Assembly (NCBI GenBank): GCA_013397695.1
Contig: VYZI01000134.1
Span: 796,830-860,829 of the forward strand
Length of the DNA stretch: 64,000 bases
Direction: 5' to 3'
Source: Centropus unirufus
Taxonomy: Eukaryota > Chordata > Aves > Cuculiformes > Centropidae
The position numbers and the translations under genes are program-made. This document shows, piece after piece, positions 24,949 through 36,800 of the stretch; within the stretch, counting starts at the first letter, position 1; each line of letters opens with the position of its first letter. The notes beneath the pieces were generated by a model. That model saw nothing but the letters and a program-made list of their open reading frames with translations. It did no database searches and had not been told where the DNA came from.

Positions 24949-25074
24949 GGGGAGAGTGGAGTTGTGCGGGGAGAAGGGAGCAGCGATGCAGGGAGAGGGG
25001 AGTGGTGTCTGGGGAGAAGGGAGGGATGATGCAAGGAGAGTGAAGGGATGATGCGGGAAGAGAGGTGATACAGA
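24949..25074. repeat. Polypurine minisatellite, unit about 42-43 bp, about three copies
   Basis: On the + strand this is almost pure G/A with short pyrimidine breaks. Unit 1 is 24949-24990 (ending GCGATGCA), unit 2 is 24991-25033 (ending GATGATGCA), and unit 3 is partial (25034 to about 25074). Each unit contains GGGGAGAAGGGAG or a variant. A closely similar patch recurs at 25658-25730. Long frames on the minus strand here are Pro/Ser/His-rich products of the repeat, not genes. Confidence 0.75.
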
Positions 25075-25657
25075 AAATGCTGGCAAATAAAACTGTCTAA
25101 GAGTCGGTTGGGAGTTTTAGAAAGCCAGCATCCGTTATTTGGCCTGGACAGCATGTGGGAGTGATCTCCATCAATCACATGCAGTAAGACAAGAGCTGGT
25201 TACAGAATATATTTCCTACTTACATGCATACGTATAAATTCTCCCAGAAATCTTATGCATATTTACTTTCCAAGTAAATACTTTCCGAGGTCTAATTTTA
25301 ATGATATGAAATTTCGCAACGGTCAAAACTCTTGCTGACTTGGAGCTGGCCCCAGCTCTCTGCTTGACCTCACCTTTAAGATAGGAAATGCTGTGAACAG
25401 AGGTGATTAAAGAAGAAGAGAAATCTGCTCAGCACGGATTACACTTCACATAAGATATTGCCATTTTCAAAGAGTGAACAGTGTCTGGGAAAGAAAAAAA
25501 AAAGCTGCCTAAAAGAAAACATGCGCTCAGAGAAAGTAAACTTGGTCTCAGAGGGATATCCTGTCCAAAACCACAGCTGCTTAGACGAAACCTAACTGTA
25601 CTTTAGCCTAAATCCAAATATTCCACTTTTGGTAGCAGTCACTACTGCTTGTCTTCG
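25075..25657. other. Non-coding spacer between the two polypurine patches
   Basis: AT-rich sequence of ordinary composition. I see no exon, repeat or RNA gene. It separates two related purine-rich repeats by about 580 bases. Confidence 0.45.
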
Positions 25658-26135
25658 GGAGGGATGGTGCAGGGAGAGGGGAGGGACGGTGAGGGGATGG
25701 AGGTGCGGGAAGAGCGGGAAGCGGGCAGAGCTTCCCTCTAGAGGGAGCCCTCCGATGAGGAATAGCCCTGCGGGAAGGGCAAAGCCAAACGCGCCTTTGC
25801 TCCGCTTTCCTCCTTCCTTCCAGGCACCCCGAGCCCTGGGGTAAGGCTGCCCCTGCCTGACACAAATCCCAGCGTCAGGATCCCTCGCTGCCCAGGAGCA
25901 GCACTGCCCTAACCACCCCCAGCCTGGCTTATCGCACCACCGCGCCTCAAAGAGGATGCTCAGAGGTGGAGTTTGCGCGGGAATGCTGGATACTGCCCGT
26001 GGGATCGCAGTGCCAAGAGCAGAGGGAAGCGTTTGCGGGGAAATGTAGCGGCGTGTGCGTGGCAGCGGGTGCACCTTGCGGGGATTTGAGCACCGGGCGT
26101 GAGGTGAGAGGCCGCAGGAGCACAAGGGGCAGCCC
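25650..26135. promoter_or_regulatory. Weak CpG-rich patch, possible minor promoter or enhancer
   Basis: CpG and GC content are clearly above the surrounding AT-rich DNA, with clusters such as AAACGCGCC, AGCGTTTGCGGGG and GTAGCGGCGTGTGCG. I see no TATA box, no CRE-like site and no convincing paired splice signals. A 205-codon minus-strand frame (25592-26209) covers it, but its Pro/Ser/Arg-rich composition is what GC-rich non-coding DNA gives. It could be an orphan CpG island, a distal regulatory element or simply GC-rich sequence. Confidence 0.35.
25658..25730. repeat. Second purine-rich patch related to the 24949 minisatellite
   Basis: The + strand begins GGGAGGGATGGTGCAGGGAG and continues with GGGACGGTGAGGGGATGG and GTGCGGGAAGAGCGGGAAG. 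This parallels GAGGGATGATGCAAGGAGAG and GATGATGCGGGAAGAG at 25019-25062. The similarity suggests duplication of the same minisatellite or independent growth of one unit. Closely spaced G runs could allow a G-quadruplex (inference). Confidence 0.65.
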
Positions 26136-29100
26136 GAGTCCTTTCCCGGGATCCCTAACGATGCTTGTGTTATTAAGGATAAGGGAAGAACGTAGGCAGA
26201 AGTGTTCAATAAGCTAGTTTTAAAAAGTAAATCTGTATTCCGAGAGAGCTTTCACGCCTGTATTTAAACCCGCAGACAGATTCTCTTGTCAGCCGGCACT
26301 TCACCAAGTTTTCAAATAATATTTACTGATATTTAGTTCCTTTTAAACGACTTTCTGCAGAGCGATAACAAAATACTGGGACAACTTTACTATAAAACAG
26401 AGCCAAACTAAGTAGCTTACTCTTAGAAAAGCTGAAAGAACTGAAGTGCTGGGAGCTAAGCAGCCTGCAAAAAGTGCGCTGGATAAAGCTTTGCAACATG
26501 GAAGCAAACATCAAGTTTTATGTGCCTTTCCTACGTTACTCAGTAGTATATTTTAAAACTCCAGTTTACCCGGGAGTTGGGAAGAACATTAAATACGTTG
26601 CCAATTGGAAGTATGACTGTGGCACCTGTAAATGAAATCTGAAATAGAAAATTGTGCTGAAAAATTTATTAAATTGAAATAAGCCTGAGTTAATAAGTGC
26701 AGTTTCTCTTTCAGATGAAAAGGCGCAGGGCAAAAGTGTATTCGCTGGAGACCTTTTGGCCTCCCGATGTAGTTTTTAGTCCAGCATTTCTAAATGGTGT
26801 AAATACTTAAAAGTTCTGGGTATTTTCAATTGCTATTGTTAGACAGAAAACAAGCTCCAGTTTCTTAAAACCTTATTTTATTGAATATGTCTGAGTAATA
26901 GGAAAAGTCATTCCATCATGTCTCAAAACTGTTTTTATTCAGAGCACTTGTCAGGAAAGAAAATAAACAAGTATTAGATCCTGCCACCATTCATTTCAGA
27001 ACAGTTACCGCCAATATAATTGGGTCTCAGATTTTTTTTTTAAAAAAAAGGGTCTGAATGAAGAGATATAAGATTATATGTGTCAGTTGCTGAGCATTTG
27101 GCATGAACAGCTTTTCCAGCACTTGCTCTGGTTATTATAAGGTTTGAGTTGTAAATGACTGCATTCAGCTGCAAACCTGTCAGGCTGGAGAGCTTTTCAT
27201 TAAATGTTTGATCTAGAAATTTTTAATCAGTGCACAAATAAAACAAATTATTAAAGCACTACATCAGCTACAGTATATATTATTGGGATGAACGAGGTGA
27301 TGTAACTGGTCGGGAACAGCTCAAGCATTCTTAACGGAAGGCCTGCAGCTATAGAACTTGTTACCACTAGAGATGAAACAGAGCCTGAGTCTTAACCTGT
27401 ATCTTGAAAATGGTAAGATGCACCTATTAAAGACATTCCTGAATAACCTGGTGATAAATCACGTAGGTTGTACAGCTTTACTGTAGAAGCTGGGGAGGGA
27501 TTGCCTCCTAGAATACCTTGGGTTTGTGAAATAAAGCTGGGGTGGAGCATGTGCTGAAGACACAGCAGAATTTATATATGAAAGGAAAATTTAGTACTTT
27601 ATATTCTCAAGTTGCCCTAGATAAGGGCAAGTCTGTAAGATCTACTTCATGAAGTTATCTAATGAAAACTATTTTGTGATTTCAGTACAAGGGTAGTAGT
27701 TAAAACTGTGTGAAATCAATGGACCTACTCGGACTTCTGTAGTTGAGGGACTGATGCGAGTATTATTAACTTTTTAGCTTAAAAAGAGCAGTTCTTTTAG
27801 CTAGTCTGCTTAGTGAAATTTCTGAAAACAGCTGCAGCAAGATGTTTCAACTAGGCTAACAATTAAAATGGGAGCTCATTTACACATGCCAGATTAAAAA
27901 TCAACACCATGTAGCAATCAAACACAGTATTGCTCTGCTTGCTTGTAGATTTCTTTGGGCGGTTTTGTTCGACATTTATATCTAGGACTTCTGTTTCTCT
28001 AATTTTTGTTTCCTGTCTTTGAACAGATTAAATTAGGAAAGCTAATACTAAATTGGGGAGTTACTTTTTGCTCTGAAAGTTGCCATAAAGCTAATGTTTC
28101 ATGGCTGAAAAGTCTGCCTTATGTCACTCTATCAGTAGCTAAAAATGAGACTGTTGCCTGTGGGTTTGTGTTCTTGAAGTCAAGAGCTGAGGTGGGTCAG
28201 TGAGTATTCCCATCATCCAGCTCAGGGGTGAAATCTTAGCTCTCTACGAATCACCAGAAATTTTACTGCTCTTTTCAGAGGCTTTGCTGTTGAACTTTAG
28301 CTTTGGCAGCAGCAAGGGACCCCAGCAATCCATGTTTCACAGGGGTTACATGCCATTCAGCTTCCTGTCAGCTTTGTGTTGGGCTGTGCATACAAAGTTT
28401 CACACATATTCATCTTCAGTCCCGGATACAGCAGAGGCAGAGAAACTCAAGCTCTGCTCTCATCTGAAGCTTCACAAACTCTGAAACAGCAGATGAAATA
28501 CACCTGGAAATCGCAGGAGTTGTCAAAGTTAAGCCCAACTCTTGTGACAAAAATTCAATGCAAGAAACGTATCTGGCTCGTGTTCTCCAGACACCTAATA
28601 CTTGCTAGATGGAAAGGCACCAAAGGAAAGATTTTTTTGGTAAAAAATCATGTAACTCCCAAACTTTAATTCTGTTACAGCTGCCAGGTTTTGAGGTGCC
28701 TCCCTGTAGGCTGCAGGACCTGGAGTGTTTGGAGCACCAGCCACAGGAGACAGGAATGGTGCCAGGGAGCTATTATTAGTGGTCTTTGGCAAATGTGCCT
28801 TGTATGCTCTGTAGGATAAGGGGATTAAGAGGTTTTATTAATTGCTTTACGATGGAAGCTGGTTCTGCCATGGTGCCTTGGGCCGCAGGCAGAACCATGT
28901 GTAGCTGCTCAGCCTCAACTGGCTCTGCAGCTCCCAGCCCCAACAGAGGTGCTTTGTCTCCCTCCTAGTGTGTCTTTCTGGACCACTGTGGGGCCAGAGA
29001 ATGTACATAATACAAATTTCCCTATTACTGCTGCTGTGCCTTTAAAATAAATGTTTCTTTCCTTTTTTTTCTTTTTCTTTTTTTAATTTAAATTTTATCC

Positions 29101-32100
29101 CTTGCCTTTTGAACAGCAATTTATATCCTGTGTGCCTTATCTCAGGTAAGATAAAAATAGTGGCTTCACTCCACCAGTGTAATCAGTTGTGTTAATATCT
29201 CTGATACAAGGCTTGGCTCATAGTCTGCATTACCCCATGTGGGCTATGTCTGTGCAGGCACAGTCTATAGATACTTTAAAAAAACCTGCTGCATGTTTAA
29301 AGAAAAAAAATCAGCATGATGAGATAGTAGCTTTTAAGAGCTGTTTGAAATAATAAAAAAAAAAAAAGATGCATTCCTTCTGTTCTTTTAAATACAAGGA
29401 ATTTTTCTCAGATTGAACAATTTAGTATAGTTTGGTTTTTATATTGCCTTGTATACATACTGTACCGAAGTACTAACTAGTGCTTATACACACTGAAAAG
29501 TTTCAGTTACACAGTGTGAAAACCTGTCATGTGTTTCTCTAAATAGGGCAAACAAAAACAAGTAGATGGTAGCATTCACCACCTCTGAAGAAGGATGACT
29601 TTGTTATGGCCAAGGATCTAATAATATCCCTGTAAGTTCTCATCAGTTGTATTTCTTCTCTGATTCCCTGAAGATGTCTTCACATACTACGTCTCATGGT
29701 TTGCCTGGCTATTTTCTGTTACTCTTTCAAGCCCAACACTTCCAAAACTTCTTAGGAAATCCTCAACTCCTTGTGCCAAAATTGCATCCGGGGTCTTCTA
29801 GAAATATTTAACAGCAACAGACCTCTAGACAAACTTTCTCTTTGCGATTTCATTCCTGAGTCATCGGTGGTCTTGGCATTTATTTTTCTGTATATTTCAG
29901 TAACTCACAGTACTTCTTCACTGTCTCTGATCATCTTACCTGGTGTGTCCTGTATGTCCCCCTTAGTGGGGGAAAACTGGGATGTAAACACTGAGTCAGC
30001 AATTAATAGTAAAACTTGTATGAACATCACCGAGTCTAGGATTTCAGAGTAAGTCTTTTTCCCCTTGTGCTTCCAGCAGGCTTTTTGCCATCTCTTAGGA
30101 CTTTCCACAAACAAACTGATGTCTCAATCAGTCAGAATTGCGTTCTTTTGTTCTACTCTCCTGCACAAAAATGCGCTATTACATTTCTGTGTTTTCCCAG
30201 GTATTTTGCCTAAAGAAAAACAGCTCTATCGCTGTCTAGCCATTTAATTTCCATTCTAAGCCTGTGATCTTTACAGCACTGTTTATTTCATGCTGCCCTG
30301 TGCTGAGTGTCATTGGATCTTCTGGCAAGAGTTGTGTCAGTTTTCTTCCATGACATTAGCTATTTATCTTTGCTACTAAAACAAAAATTTAAACTGTTTA
30401 GAATTGCAGCTTCAGAAAAGCAAGTTCTTTCTTTTTCCTTCATGCACCTTTATTTCCTAAAGGTGTTTCCTGTCAACCTTGCTATAGTGGAACGATTTTT
30501 AGTGGTGCTGTTTGCTTAAAGGACTTAGGAAATCCATCCTGGATATTTAAGTACATTCATCTCTTTCTAGCAGAGAGAATATAAATAGCAGTTTTATTCC
30601 TCATTCTGATTTTTTCTCAAGCTCTGATATGTCCATTCCAGATGTACGAGTGGGGATGATAGATACTCTGTTCCTGGTTCATATGGTGATTATTCAGGTA
30701 AAATTCACTTGAATTTAAGGTGGGCTTCTATTGAGCCAGAAGGATGAGATTTAATTTATATACTTCCCTGTTAACAGCTCATATAGACTCCCATCCACTC
30801 ATGCTTCCTTGTAATATTATTTGGAGCCTTGAAACACTTTTATAATGACAAATGTATGAGGAATTTACTTTCCTTTTTGCTCCTGTGAATGAAATGCCTC
30901 ATTTTCAAAAGAAGGAATAATTCACTGTGTTATTCTGTATCAGGTAAGTCTGAATTAGAATTCCTTGTTTGTACATAACATGTTAATTTGCTAGTGTTGT
31001 TCTAGCTGCAGTTCAGCTATGTCTGAATAATTGTTTTATTTGTAACATTGTTTAATATGTAAAATACCCTTCTCTTTGGAGCTTTCACTGCCTTTCATGC
31101 ACCTCGTGTTTTGGAAACCCTTTTTAATTTGCTTCTCTTGAATATTATGTCTTTGGAACATACAGTGTGTTGCTTTCACTGTGAGAGGAGGGGGAGGAGA
31201 AGAAGAAATCAGGGTTCATGCCATGTACCCTGTCTGTTGCCCTGCTTCTCCATTTTCTGTCACTTTCATATGTAAATACTTTTTTTTTTCATTATTCTGT
31301 GCTGAAGTTTGGAGACAAACTGAATACATTGTAAAATAAAGTACATGACTTGCAAATGTCTGTCATTTTCTTGCTTTATCATCGAAGGTGAATGAACATC
31401 TCTCCTTCAGAAGTGAAGATATTTGAATGTTTCTCCTTTTCTCCCAAAGAAATAAATGTGCAAAGAAACTTGCAAAAGTAACGAGCAAATAATTCAGGAG
31501 GAGACAAAGTTAAAATGGATGTGTTTTTTTATGTCAAAGATGGAATATGCTTAGAAAATCCAATCTGGAAGTCACCTACAAACAAGTATAAGTTTCGTAA
31601 ATGTTTTTCTAGGAGTAACTAGGAGAGGCATTAATGCCCAAGTCTCAATTCTCCAGAACATTTGCAAACTACTCCAAGTATTTTGCTGTAATTTTTTTCC
31701 AGTGTAGTCATTCACTGGACCCTGCTACATTTTAATGATTGATTACAGACACGGGATTAAATGTTGGCCCCACTGAATCCATGGGAGTTTTCCTACTGAC
31801 TTCAGTGAAGTCAGGATTTTACCCCCGGATTTACAGCAGCAAAATGCAAAAAAAATATGATTCTCTACTTCAGCTGAAATAAAACCCATAACACGTTCTG
31901 TGCTACAAGAGTGAAATCAAAGCTATACCCTTTCTGAAATTGACTTTGTGTATCTATAAGCTTTCAATTAACCTAATGTTTTTGCACCTGTTGGGTTCAA
32001 AGTAATAAAAAGTTAAACTGCCGGTGTTGTTTTGGTATGTGTATCTAATGTTATAATAGTAGTTCATCCTAAATTAAAAAATCAGAAGGTAACGGGTTTT

Positions 32101-33711
32101 TTTTTTTCATACGCTAGTAATACAATCTCTCTGTCACATGTGGAAGTACTGTGTAATTTATATAGTCATGATGTCAGCAGTAAGTTCGCAGTGGCAGATG
32201 AGGTTTAGTGGTGCAGACTGATTCTTGTTTAATGTAATTTTTCGTAAATTTTTTCTCAAAAAATATTTTAACCCTTGGGTCACTACAGCTTTTTATTTCT
32301 CCCTCATAGAGCTCCTCTTTGCACGTGTCTAAAGCAAATCACACAAAAAAAAGTTGTTATTAACTTCCTTTACAGGTGTTTGTGTGAAATGCTGGCAGTG
32401 CCTCCTGGCAGCAAACATTTGACTTCTGCTGCACTGTCACAATTATGAACTTTGCAATTGCATGGCAACTACTGGAGTTATCCATTGCCATCCCTTTCCT
32501 GGCTTTTCGGCCAGAGAACAAGGCAGAAATTTGACTTTCCCTGCATGAAGCCTAACTAAGCAGCCTATGCAGAGGACTTTAAGCGGTGTTATAAATCCAC
32601 TAACTGGAAGGAAACTCCCCTGCAGTCTCTCTCCAGCCCTCACCTGTGGGCTAGAAAACAAGCCCCTGACAGCCTACACCTTTACCCTTGACTGACATAA
32701 CTTGAATTTCTGTGGGACATCTTTGTTAGGACAGTTCATGTATTTCCCTTCCTCTCTTGGGTTTTTAAGCATATTGATGTAAGTGGCTGTGTTAGTAGAA
32801 CCATTTGAAATAGAGCACTTGTAGATTCTCCCCCAGGATGTTTTCTCCCCTTCTGTTCTGAGCAGCAAAAACTCCAAGTGAGTAATTTGAAGGTGTGAAT
32901 GAGCCACCTTTCTAGCACATTTAAATCAGGAAGAGCAACGTTTGTATTACTGACATTCTTTACATTCGCAAGGAGAGAATTGGTAAGAGAGTCTGTTCAA
33001 AGAAAAATTAACTGCACTTATAATATTTATAAGATCTTTGGCCACATAACCTCGTGACTTTTATGCACAAATACAGCTGTTATGTTATTGCAGACAATAA
33101 TCAGAGAGGTTATCAAATGAGGCAGATTACAATTTATAGAAGAAATAAGTTTTTTTCCCTTCTTATTTAAATGTGGTTTCTAAAGTAGACTCTCAGAAAC
33201 ATATAAAAATATAATCTCTTTCACCTATTTCTCATTCTGCTCTAAGGCTAACCCCTCCCCTCCCACCCCAGACAACAAAAGACAGACTCCAAAGTCCAGT
33301 CAAAGAGAAACAATCTATACAAACCTCCATATGTTTCTGACAGGAACTGTACTACCAAAAATCCATGTATCAAGTCAGTCTTCCATTTTCCTGCACTAAA
33401 CAATTAAATTATAACGAGGAGTATTCCAACAAGCATAATATCAAATAGCTTAAATTAAATACAGAAGAATTCACGTAAGGGCTCTATAGGGGAATGATAA
33501 TGTGAATAATTTTGTAACCTTATCCCAAAACCCCATGAAATAATGGTGTCTGAGTATGGAGGAAACAAACTTTCCTTTTAATTGTTTTGGATATAGAAGG
33601 AAATATAAAGTCTCTCTTTTCTGTCTTCCTGAAATAAATTAGACGGCACACAGCTACAATGAAGAGATCCTTCAGCGGAACGGGATAACTTTCCACAGCC
33701 AACTCTGTGGG
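26136..33711. other. Long AT-rich non-coding stretch with enhancer-like patches
   Basis: No gene is supported in about 7.5 kb. Pyrimidine-rich low-complexity sequence lies at about 29050-29085 and a purine-rich run at about 31185-31210. The stretch 27070-27290 has closely packed homeodomain/POU-like AT motifs (TCATTAAAT, TTTTTAATCAG, CAAATTATTAAAG) and an even, unrepetitive texture. That is suggestive of a conserved non-coding element but not proof. A decayed palindromic repeat lies at 31748-31830. Confidence 0.5.
31748..31830. repeat. Possible decayed ancient palindromic repeat
   Basis: The segment has GTTGGCCCCACTGAATCC, CATGGGAGTTTTCCT, then GACTTCAGTGAAGTCAGG and ATTTTACCCCC. The ATGGGAGT / GACTTCA / AGTCAGGATTTTACCC pattern resembles the centre of old hairpin repeats in sauropsid genomes and the element at 46843-46950. 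The family is not identified and the match is by memory of pattern only. Confidence 0.3.
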
Positions 33712-33844
33712 GGACAACTGTCTGTGGGACAGCTCTATGCAAGAAAACCCTACACGGGGAGGGTTAGGGTTAGAGTTGCAATTAAGGTTTGGGCCTCCAC
33801 GTGTAGAGTTGTCCTCATGAGGAGCTGGCCATAGAGAGTTGTCC
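33712..33844. repeat. Imperfect nested palindrome with telomere-like loop
   Basis: Three short left-arm blocks recur as reverse complements on the right. GGACAACT (33712-33719) pairs with AGTTGTCC (33837-33844, with a second copy at 33807-33814). CTCTATG (33733-33739) pairs with CATAGAG (33830-33836). CTACACG (33750-33756) pairs with CGTGTAG (33800-33806). The order is mirrored as expected for a hairpin. The loop begins with GGGTTAGGGTTAG (33761-33773), two telomere-type units. It may be a decayed hairpin transposon (MITE-like) or a chance structure. No encoded protein is present. Confidence 0.5.
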
Positions 33845-36800
33845 TAGACCTTCCATTGGGTATATGAGATCTGACCCACTTGGAAAACCACTGTGGACCC
33901 ATTTGTGCACAGGGAGTTAAATGACATCGCATGTCAGAGCCACAAGAATATATATACTCAGCACAGGCATCAAGAACAAATGTTCACTGAGATCTGAAGG
34001 AGAGGAGGTTGGACAAACGCAGCATGCTTCTGTTCTTCCTGATATACTGGCATCTCCCTTAAGTGGAAGAAGAGAAACGATGGAAAAAGAGATGACCCTT
34101 TGTCTGGCTGTTCTGGGTCTTGCACGTCTTGGCTGTTCTCACTAAGTTAAAGAGGCCAGCACACACCTTTCTGCAAGGATTAGCTTCCATGGGTCTTATC
34201 TATGGGAAGGACTGTGCCTCTCTGTTCTCCTGCTTCTCCTTTTTTCAGGCACAAGCACAACCCATGGCTCCTCTTAAGTTTACCAATAGGAAGGAGAAAC
34301 ATGGAGTAAGACTGATTTGGGGTAACTTGGGAAGAGCTAAAAGCCATCATTTAGAGTGTTTCTTGAAGTACGGCTAGATGTTCCAAATCAACTCATCTTT
34401 AACATTGGTTACATGCCTTCATGTTTGGAAAGAGCCTCCTACCACCAGCAGCTCTATCGCTCCTCAGTAGAAATGAACACTGGTTTTGTCCTGCAGACGG
34501 CAGTTTAAGTTAGACAGGGGAGCTTGGTGTTAAGTGATTAGATACTTCACAAGTAACCTTCCAGGAAATGGAAAAGAAATGGCAACGTTTCTGGGCTGTG
34601 GCTTCTGCAGCACAGTTGTGGTGAAATGCAAATAGCTCAGGTTCAAGTTGCTTTGCCTCTGCAGATAAACACGGTGACAGAGAACACAAACCACTTGTCT
34701 GATCGATTCTCAGCGTCATACAGTGCCTGTAGGTGTGCCATAGTCTGGTGTATCAATCAGAGAATTAGCATTTCAATTTGATGTCATAAAACCCAGGAGG
34801 CACTAATGGGCATCTTTATTTCCAGAAAACATGTGGCAACTAATACTCTTACGGGACCAAACACGCTCCCATGTAAATCAATGCTATAGATGCCTGCAGA
34901 AAAAAACAGGGCCCTCAGCCGCCTTCTCTCACAAAGCAGTTCTTTGCATCGCAAGTTCTCCATGACCTGCCTCCCTTCATTTTATGTCACCTGCTTAAGA
35001 CAGAGAAATGACCCTGGGTAATGATGAGTCAGTCAGATGAATGGGTGAGGAGATGGCCGTAGAGCAAAGACACACGGATATGACTTGTGTGGTATCCCAT
35101 GGGAATGTTTCACCTGCCCATGCATGGTGCAACACCCTTCTTTTCCTCTCCACTCCACTGGAGAAGTGACATGGTTGAACAGGGACATTGCTTATCCTTT
35201 ATATTTTAGCCAAAAGAAGTTTTTTTTAACGTTGAACACTATTTAGCTTCTGGTTTGCTCCACTTGCTCTCCAATTTCTGTCGCAACTTTAAGACTAATT
35301 TGGTACATCCTAGTGAGCCTCTGAAACCATAGAGAGCACTTGGTTCCCATTTCAGACTACTACTAAAATAAGTACAAATGGGAACTAGAGAGAGATGTAA
35401 TAATTAAGAAATTAAGTGTTGAACAAAAACACCAGATTTGCATTTGTCCAGGATCTCACTAGGATTATTGTACATTAAATAACATCATTTATAGCCCCCA
35501 AAATGCACTTTACTATGACCATGGATTAAAGCATATGTTAAGATCTAGAAATCAGTTTTTCCCCTTACCATTTTATTTGTAAGGATTCACTTCTGAGTGT
35601 GTAGTTTAAGTCTCTACTAAGGAGAATAGAGCACTGAATGATTTTTTTTTTACTTTTTGCAGGCAGTTTCATGTGTTAAATGTGGGGATCTAAAATGTTT
35701 AGTAGCATGTATAAAGGTAAATAAATTACTGTTTGTTTAGACTAAAAGATATTGCTGAAAAGTACTTGAAATGAGATAATTGCAAGTGCCAAAGTTGAGA
35801 GCAACACTCAACGCTGGCAGAAGCTTAGTTAAACATGTGGTTAATGATGTTATAGGAAGAATGGGTATGTAAAATAGTCCACGGTGCCAGCAGTAAATAT
35901 TCATTTTATGTGACAGCCGTAGTGTCTTACTGAGACTGATATTTGACATACAAAGCTCCTATAATTATTTTAATATCTTTACTTCCAATGATTTTAATGC
36001 TATAACAAAGATTTTAGGTGTTTGCTGAAACAGCACTCCTGTCATTTACTATCAATCAAACAAAATGTCATTTTAACTCATTTCACTGCAAAAGTCTGAG
36101 TAGTTTTCATGGCAATTAAGCTACAGCTGTAAAGGATATGTTCTTATTTTAGTGTTTTATAATTAAAGAATAAAATTGACAAAGATCTATCTGGGAAATT
36201 TTTTTAGAACATACAGGAAAGTATTTAATTAGGGATTTTGCCATCAGAAGAAAGCAGCTTTATAAAAGCATGAGTGTAAAAATAGAAAAGCAGCATGTCT
36301 ACCTTTAAATTAGTTGTGAAACAACTTTACAGATAAGACAGGTAGTGCCTCATGTAGCTGATTTCTCAGTACTTTTCATTCTAAGTTTCCTCAATCACTT
36401 AAAAATCTTGCCAGGTTTCAAACCATTCAGGATAGAGTTTGCCATGCCAGGTGCCTGCCCTAGGCAGGAATATTCTGGAAAGCTGTTTCCAAAAGTCAGC
36501 CACTCCAGAAACGATATTCCAGGAGAGGTAAGTTTCCTTGGCCACCAATATCCCAGATCTCACAAGGCTTTTCTTTGCTGGAAACATCTAGTGCTTTTGG
36601 AGCAGGAACTTGGAGTTCTGCAGAGAGATTGTATCCTTGTCACAAGGGGTGCCTTTGCTTCACCTCTAAGATTTGCCCAAATTTGTCTCCCATACAGAGC
36701 ACGCTCTCAAGTCACATCTTGTCAGCTGAGCTATGGTAACATTCTGCATACAGAGTACAATATGCTAATGTGAACCATTTTTATAGGAGCTCATATGAAA

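Noticed and set aside
25592..26209. 205-codon minus-strand frame
   Set aside because: GC-rich patch product with Pro/Ser/Arg bias and no recognisable motif; overlaps the polypurine patch.
33761..33773. Interstitial telomere
   Set aside because: Only two GGGTTA units. Too short to call; noted only as the loop of the palindrome.
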